A stretch of DNA of 7,935 nt. Source: an uncultured Asticcacaulis sp. (GTDB lineage: Bacteria > Pseudomonadota > Alphaproteobacteria > Caulobacterales > Caulobacteraceae). The notes below the pieces were generated by a model. That model searched no databases and was not told the origin of the DNA. It saw only the letters and a program-made list of their open reading frames with translations. The position numbers and the translations under genes were made by a program. The stretch spans positions 1 through 7,935 of the forward strand of contig CAMLLA010000188.1 of the NCBI GenBank assembly GCA_946480525.1. The letters are read 5' to 3'. Below, one piece after another: positions 5,682 to 7,935 of the stretch. The first letter of the stretch is position 1, and each line of letters begins with the position of its first letter.

Positions 5682-7207
5682 GCGAAGACTCCGTGCAGGA
5701 ACCATTCGCGACTGCCGGTCTTGTCATCCTCGCCATCACCGCTGCGATAGATCCACAGCCGTTCGCCCGTATTCAGTTCGACGCGGAAATAGTCGCGCAC
5801 GGCCAGCATCTCGGCGTCGCGGCGCCACCATTCACCGAAGATGCGCTCAGGGCCATCGGCGGCTATGACCAGGTGCCGTATTCCTCGCCAGGTAAAGGCC
5901 TTGGGCGGATAATCGGGCAGTTGCGCCAGGGCGGTAATCGGTTCCGGTTTCGGCAGCAGGCGCACAGGACGCGGCCAATGCGGTGACCACGTCCCCTCAA
6001 AGGTCTCACCCGCAACCGGAACCTTGCGGAGGCTGCGTTCAGGCACATCGCTTTCGACGGGCGCCAGGCAATAGATATGCTCCGCGCCGATGCGGTTGCT
6101 TAAGATATCCAGCAGACCGGCAATGTCCGGAGTCGGATCGTCCGTGGTGCTGGTCTGTTTGTACAGCAAGGGTTCGGCAGCCGTGGCGACCAGGCGCATG
6201 TGCTCGATGCCGAAACCCGGATCGACAGTCTCGATCTTGTCGCACAGCAGGCGCGTCAGCCGTTTGATGTCGCGCATGGGCTGGGCCAGGCCTACGCGAA
6301 TGGCTTCGATGCGGTTATCCGTCCGCGTGAACAAAAGGTCCGCCTGTTTGACGCCCATCCCCTTGTCTTCCAGTGCGTCGCACAGTTGCCTGGCCAGCTT
6401 GGCGGTGTAACGGGCTATTGTCTCGGGCGCGCCGATCGGCTCGGCAAAGCGCCGCCGCACCGAGATCACATCGGGCAGTTCGACCGGATCGATAGGCTCA
6501 TCCAGCCGCCCGAACATCTGATCGAGCCGCCGCCCCAGCAAGGGGCCGAAGCGGTGCACCAGCGGCGCGCGTGGCTGAGCCAGCAAATCCGCCACGGTTT
6601 CAAAGCCCAGCACATACAGGCTTTCTGCCATGCCGGACGGCAGGCGCAGGGCGGCGATCGGCAGGGACGGCAAGGCGCGGCCGCCCATGTCTTTCGGCAG
6701 GACAAAAACGGACTTCGGGATGAACCGCGCCAAGGCGTGTGCGGCACCCCAGCTGTCGGCAACAGCGGCGCGCGCCTCGATGCCTTTGTCGGCCAGGGCT
6801 CGGATCAACCCTTCCAGCAGAGCCGCTTCGCCACCGTGCAGGTGCGCAGCACCGCTGATCTCCATGACGACACCGTCCGGCGGATCGGCCGCCACCAGCG
6901 GCGAATAGGTGCGCAAGGCCCAGCGCGCCAGCGTCTCCAGATCGGCCGTGTCGGCTTGGGGGTCGGCATCGTGGATGACGAGGCTGGCGACCAGAACCTG
7001 CGCCTTGGCGACCGGCATACCCACCCGAACGCCAGCCGCCTCGGCCGCACGATTAGCCGCCAGCACCACGCGCCGCCGGCCGTCCGAACCTTTCAGGATC
7101 AGCGGGACCTCAGGAGGCGGCGCGTCGCTTGTTTGCTCTTTGGCCATCCGCCGCCGCAACCGGTCGGTGGACCAGCGGGGCTGATAGAGCGAGATGACCC
7201 TGGCCAT
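5678..7207 (-). CDS. imuB: ImuB, catalytically inactive Y-family polymerase homologue
   Basis: The product is 509 aa. In the mutasome ImuB is the hub that bridges ImuA, DnaE2 and the beta clamp. The Y-family fold is recognisable ('GVRVGMPVAKAQ' at 59-70, 'GAAHALARF' at 154-162, a little-finger region about 240-345), but the acidic active-site residues are missing. The opening strand reads 'VISLYQPRWSTDR' where true polymerases have a D-x-D motif, and 'VMEISGAAHLHGG' stands where SIDE would be. The C-terminal part has 'LAPVESDVPERS' (381-392), 'GEWWRRD' (458-464), 'RDYFRVE' and the closing 'EWFLHGVFA', all typical of ImuB. The place of the usual beta-clamp pentapeptide appears to be QTSTT at 351-355, which is degenerate. 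The start at 7207 has GGAGG 6 nt upstream; the ATG at 7222 has none. It overlaps imuA by 98 nt and dnaE2 by 4 nt. Confidence 0.95.
   Translation of the reverse strand: MARVISLYQPRWSTDRLRRRMAKEQTSDAPPPEVPLILKGSDGRRRVVLAANRAAEAAGVRVGMPVAKAQVLVASLVIHDADPQADTADLETLARWALRTYSPLVAADPPDGVVMEISGAAHLHGGEAALLEGLIRALADKGIEARAAVADSWGAAHALARFIPKSVFVLPKDMGGRALPSLPIAALRLPSGMAESLYVLGFETVADLLAQPRAPLVHRFGPLLGRRLDQMFGRLDEPIDPVELPDVISVRRRFAEPIGAPETIARYTAKLARQLCDALEDKGMGVKQADLLFTRTDNRIEAIRVGLAQPMRDIKRLTRLLCDKIETVDPGFGIEHMRLVATAAEPLLYKQTSTTDDPTPDIAGLLDILSNRIGAEHIYCLAPVESDVPERSLRKVPVAGETFEGTWSPHWPRPVRLLPKPEPITALAQLPDYPPKAFTWRGIRHLVIAADGPERIFGEWWRRDAEMLAVRDYFRVELNTGERLWIYRSGDGEDDKTGSREWFLHGVFA
5689..5692 (-). promoter_or_regulatory. 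Shine-Dalgarno fixing the dnaE2 GTG start
   Basis: GGAG on the minus strand lies inside the last codons of imuB, 7 nt before the GTG at 5679-5681. It supports coupled translation through the GTGA overlap rather than initiation at the ATG at 5703-5705. Confidence 0.75.
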
Positions 7208-7877
7208 CGCACGCCTCCACATCGAATTCAGCGGTTTCTCCGCCCTTGCAACGCAACAGTTCCAGCCGCCAGCGCGCTCGCCCGACGCCAGAAACAGGCA
7301 GTGCGGCCGAAGGGATGGACGTCACTCGCCAGCGTGTCATGGCCGCGGTCGGCTGTCCGAACTGCGCGGCGGCCTTTTCCGTGTCCCAGCGCCGCACCAT
7401 CAGGGCCAGGGCGCGCCCCCCTTCGGCAGCCAGTTGCAACCGGCGCGACGCGATCATCGACAGGCGCGCCACTTCGCCAACCACGGCACCCAGCCCGCCA
7501 TGACGCAGGGCTTCTTCACAGACGGCCAGTACCTCTGTGTCGTTATCGGCTTCGACATGGACCACGCGTCCCGGTGCAAGGCCGGCCTGCGCCAGGCCCG
7601 GCGCGAACAGGTCGCTCTCCACCGCGCACCACAGCACCAGGCCATCGCTGCGCGCGGCAATACCGGCGGCAAACAGCCCGGCGGCCGCACCATCGATAAC
7701 GCCACGGCCGGAACCGGCAATCTCATGCAGGGCGCCAAGCGCCAGCCCGCCCTTCGGCAGGCGGCTGTCAATCATGTCCAGCCCGAACGGCAGTACGCCC
7801 GCGACACGGCGGCTGCCTTCCAGCTTCGAGATATGCTGGCGTAGCTGGGTAATGTCCGCAGGCACTATCCTGGGCAT
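7110..7877 (-). CDS. imuA: ImuA, RecA-like SOS mutagenesis accessory protein
   Basis: The product is 255 aa. ImuA is the first gene of the SOS mutagenesis cassette and is thought to link the ImuB/DnaE2 complex to RecA or the damaged template. The family features seen are 'FGLDMIDSRLPKGGLALGALHEIAG' split over 31-55, the hydrophobic core strand 'GLVLWCAVESDLFAPGLAQAGL' region (79-100), 'EVARLSMIASRRLQLAAE' (135-152), and the closing 'RWRLELLRCKGG' (202-213). The Walker A position reads G-S-G-R-G-V-I-D, without the GKT of RecA, so ATP hydrolysis is doubtful, as for the family. The start at 7877 has AAGGA 8 nt upstream. The ATG at 7886 overlaps that site and is less likely. The last 32 residues are encoded in the overlap with imuB. 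The gene is preceded by an SOS box. Confidence 0.93.
   Translation of the reverse strand: MPRIVPADITQLRQHISKLEGSRRVAGVLPFGLDMIDSRLPKGGLALGALHEIAGSGRGVIDGAAAGLFAAGIAARSDGLVLWCAVESDLFAPGLAQAGLAPGRVVHVEADNDTEVLAVCEEALRHGGLGAVVGEVARLSMIASRRLQLAAEGGRALALMVRRWDTEKAAAQFGQPTAAMTRWRVTSIPSAALPVSGVGRARWRLELLRCKGGETAEFDVEACDGQGHLALSAPLVHRPVAAADGQRANKRRAAS
7214..7218 (-). promoter_or_regulatory. Shine-Dalgarno fixing the imuB start
   Basis: GGAGG on the minus strand lies within imuA coding sequence, 6 nt before the ATG at 7205-7207. It excludes the upstream ATG at 7220-7222, which would begin before this site. Confidence 0.8.
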
Positions 7878-7885
7878 GGCTCTCA

Positions 7886-7890
7886 TCCTT
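7886..7890 (-). promoter_or_regulatory. Shine-Dalgarno deciding the imuA start
   Basis: AAGGA on the minus strand ends 8 nt before the ATG at 7875-7877, a normal spacing. For the upstream in-frame ATG (7884-7886) the site would touch the start codon. Confidence 0.65.
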
Positions 7891-7912
7891 ATACCGACTT
7901 CTTCGGCATTTT

Positions 7913-7927
7913 GTTCACTTTTTGTTC
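7913..7927 (-). promoter_or_regulatory. LexA/SOS box of the imuA-imuB-dnaE2 operon
   Basis: GTTC (7913-7916), seven bases, GTTC (7924-7927) is an exact match to the alphaproteobacterial LexA direct-repeat operator GTTC-N7-GTTC, read as GAAC-N7-GAAC on the gene strand. It lies 36 nt upstream of the imuA start, where bound LexA would block initiation. After DNA damage, LexA self-cleavage would release the whole operon. A TTGGAA hexamer (7925-7930, minus strand) overlaps the box and could be the -35, but no good -10 stands at the right distance. Confidence 0.9.
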
Positions 7928-7935
7928 CAATTGGA

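Noticed and set aside
6200..7699. Plus-strand ORF of 499 codons antisense to imuB and imuA
   Set aside because: It lies wholly opposite two well-recognised genes with proper ribosome sites. Its product is Gln/Arg/Pro-rich with no family resemblance; such ORFs arise from GC-rich codon bias.
7888..7893. TATAAG on the minus strand as the -10 of the imuA promoter
   Set aside because: It overlaps the AAGGA ribosome site. Transcription would then start at about 7881, removing that site from the mRNA, and the -35 at normal spacing (GAACAA) is poor. A leaderless start at 7886 remains a remote possibility.

Overview
The window comes from an alphaproteobacterial chromosome, with high GC and long antisense shadow ORFs typical of GC-rich coding. 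The strongest clue is a perfect GTTC-N7-GTTC LexA (SOS) box in front of an imuA-imuB-dnaE2 operon. This box type and gene order are characteristic of Alphaproteobacteria. A Caulobacterales-like source is plausible, but the window alone cannot prove it.

Layout from left to right: (1) the 5' part of a tRNA-Leu(CAG) gene on the minus strand, cut by the window edge, with a near-consensus -35/-10 promoter. (2) A plus-strand lipoprotein of the DUF4142 family. (3) A 12-bp hairpin with T-runs on both sides, serving as a shared terminator between convergent genes. (4) A minus-strand GH130-type glycoside phosphorylase/hydrolase with no carbohydrate genes beside it. (5) A 339-bp gap that is not empty: it holds a minus-strand 40-codon ORF with a good Shine-Dalgarno and one predicted membrane helix, preceded by three short DNA dyads at about 25-bp spacing. 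(6) The minus-strand operon imuA-imuB-dnaE2, filling 2427-7877, with its SOS box at 7913-7927 at the right edge.

The three operon genes form the known SOS mutasome. ImuA is a RecA-like accessory protein, ImuB is a Y-family polymerase relative without catalytic acids, and DnaE2 is the error-prone C-family polymerase that extends across lesions. They are tightly packed: imuA and imuB overlap by 98 bp out of frame, and imuB and dnaE2 share a GTGA stop/start. Shine-Dalgarno positions move several starts away from the longest ORFs: imuA to 7877, imuB to 7207, dnaE2 to a GTG at 5681, and GH130 to 2087.

I do not see a clearly new multi-gene system. The points most worth a second look are the unannotated membrane microprotein just downstream of the SOS operon with its dyad array, and the apparently degenerate beta-clamp motif (QTSTT) in ImuB.
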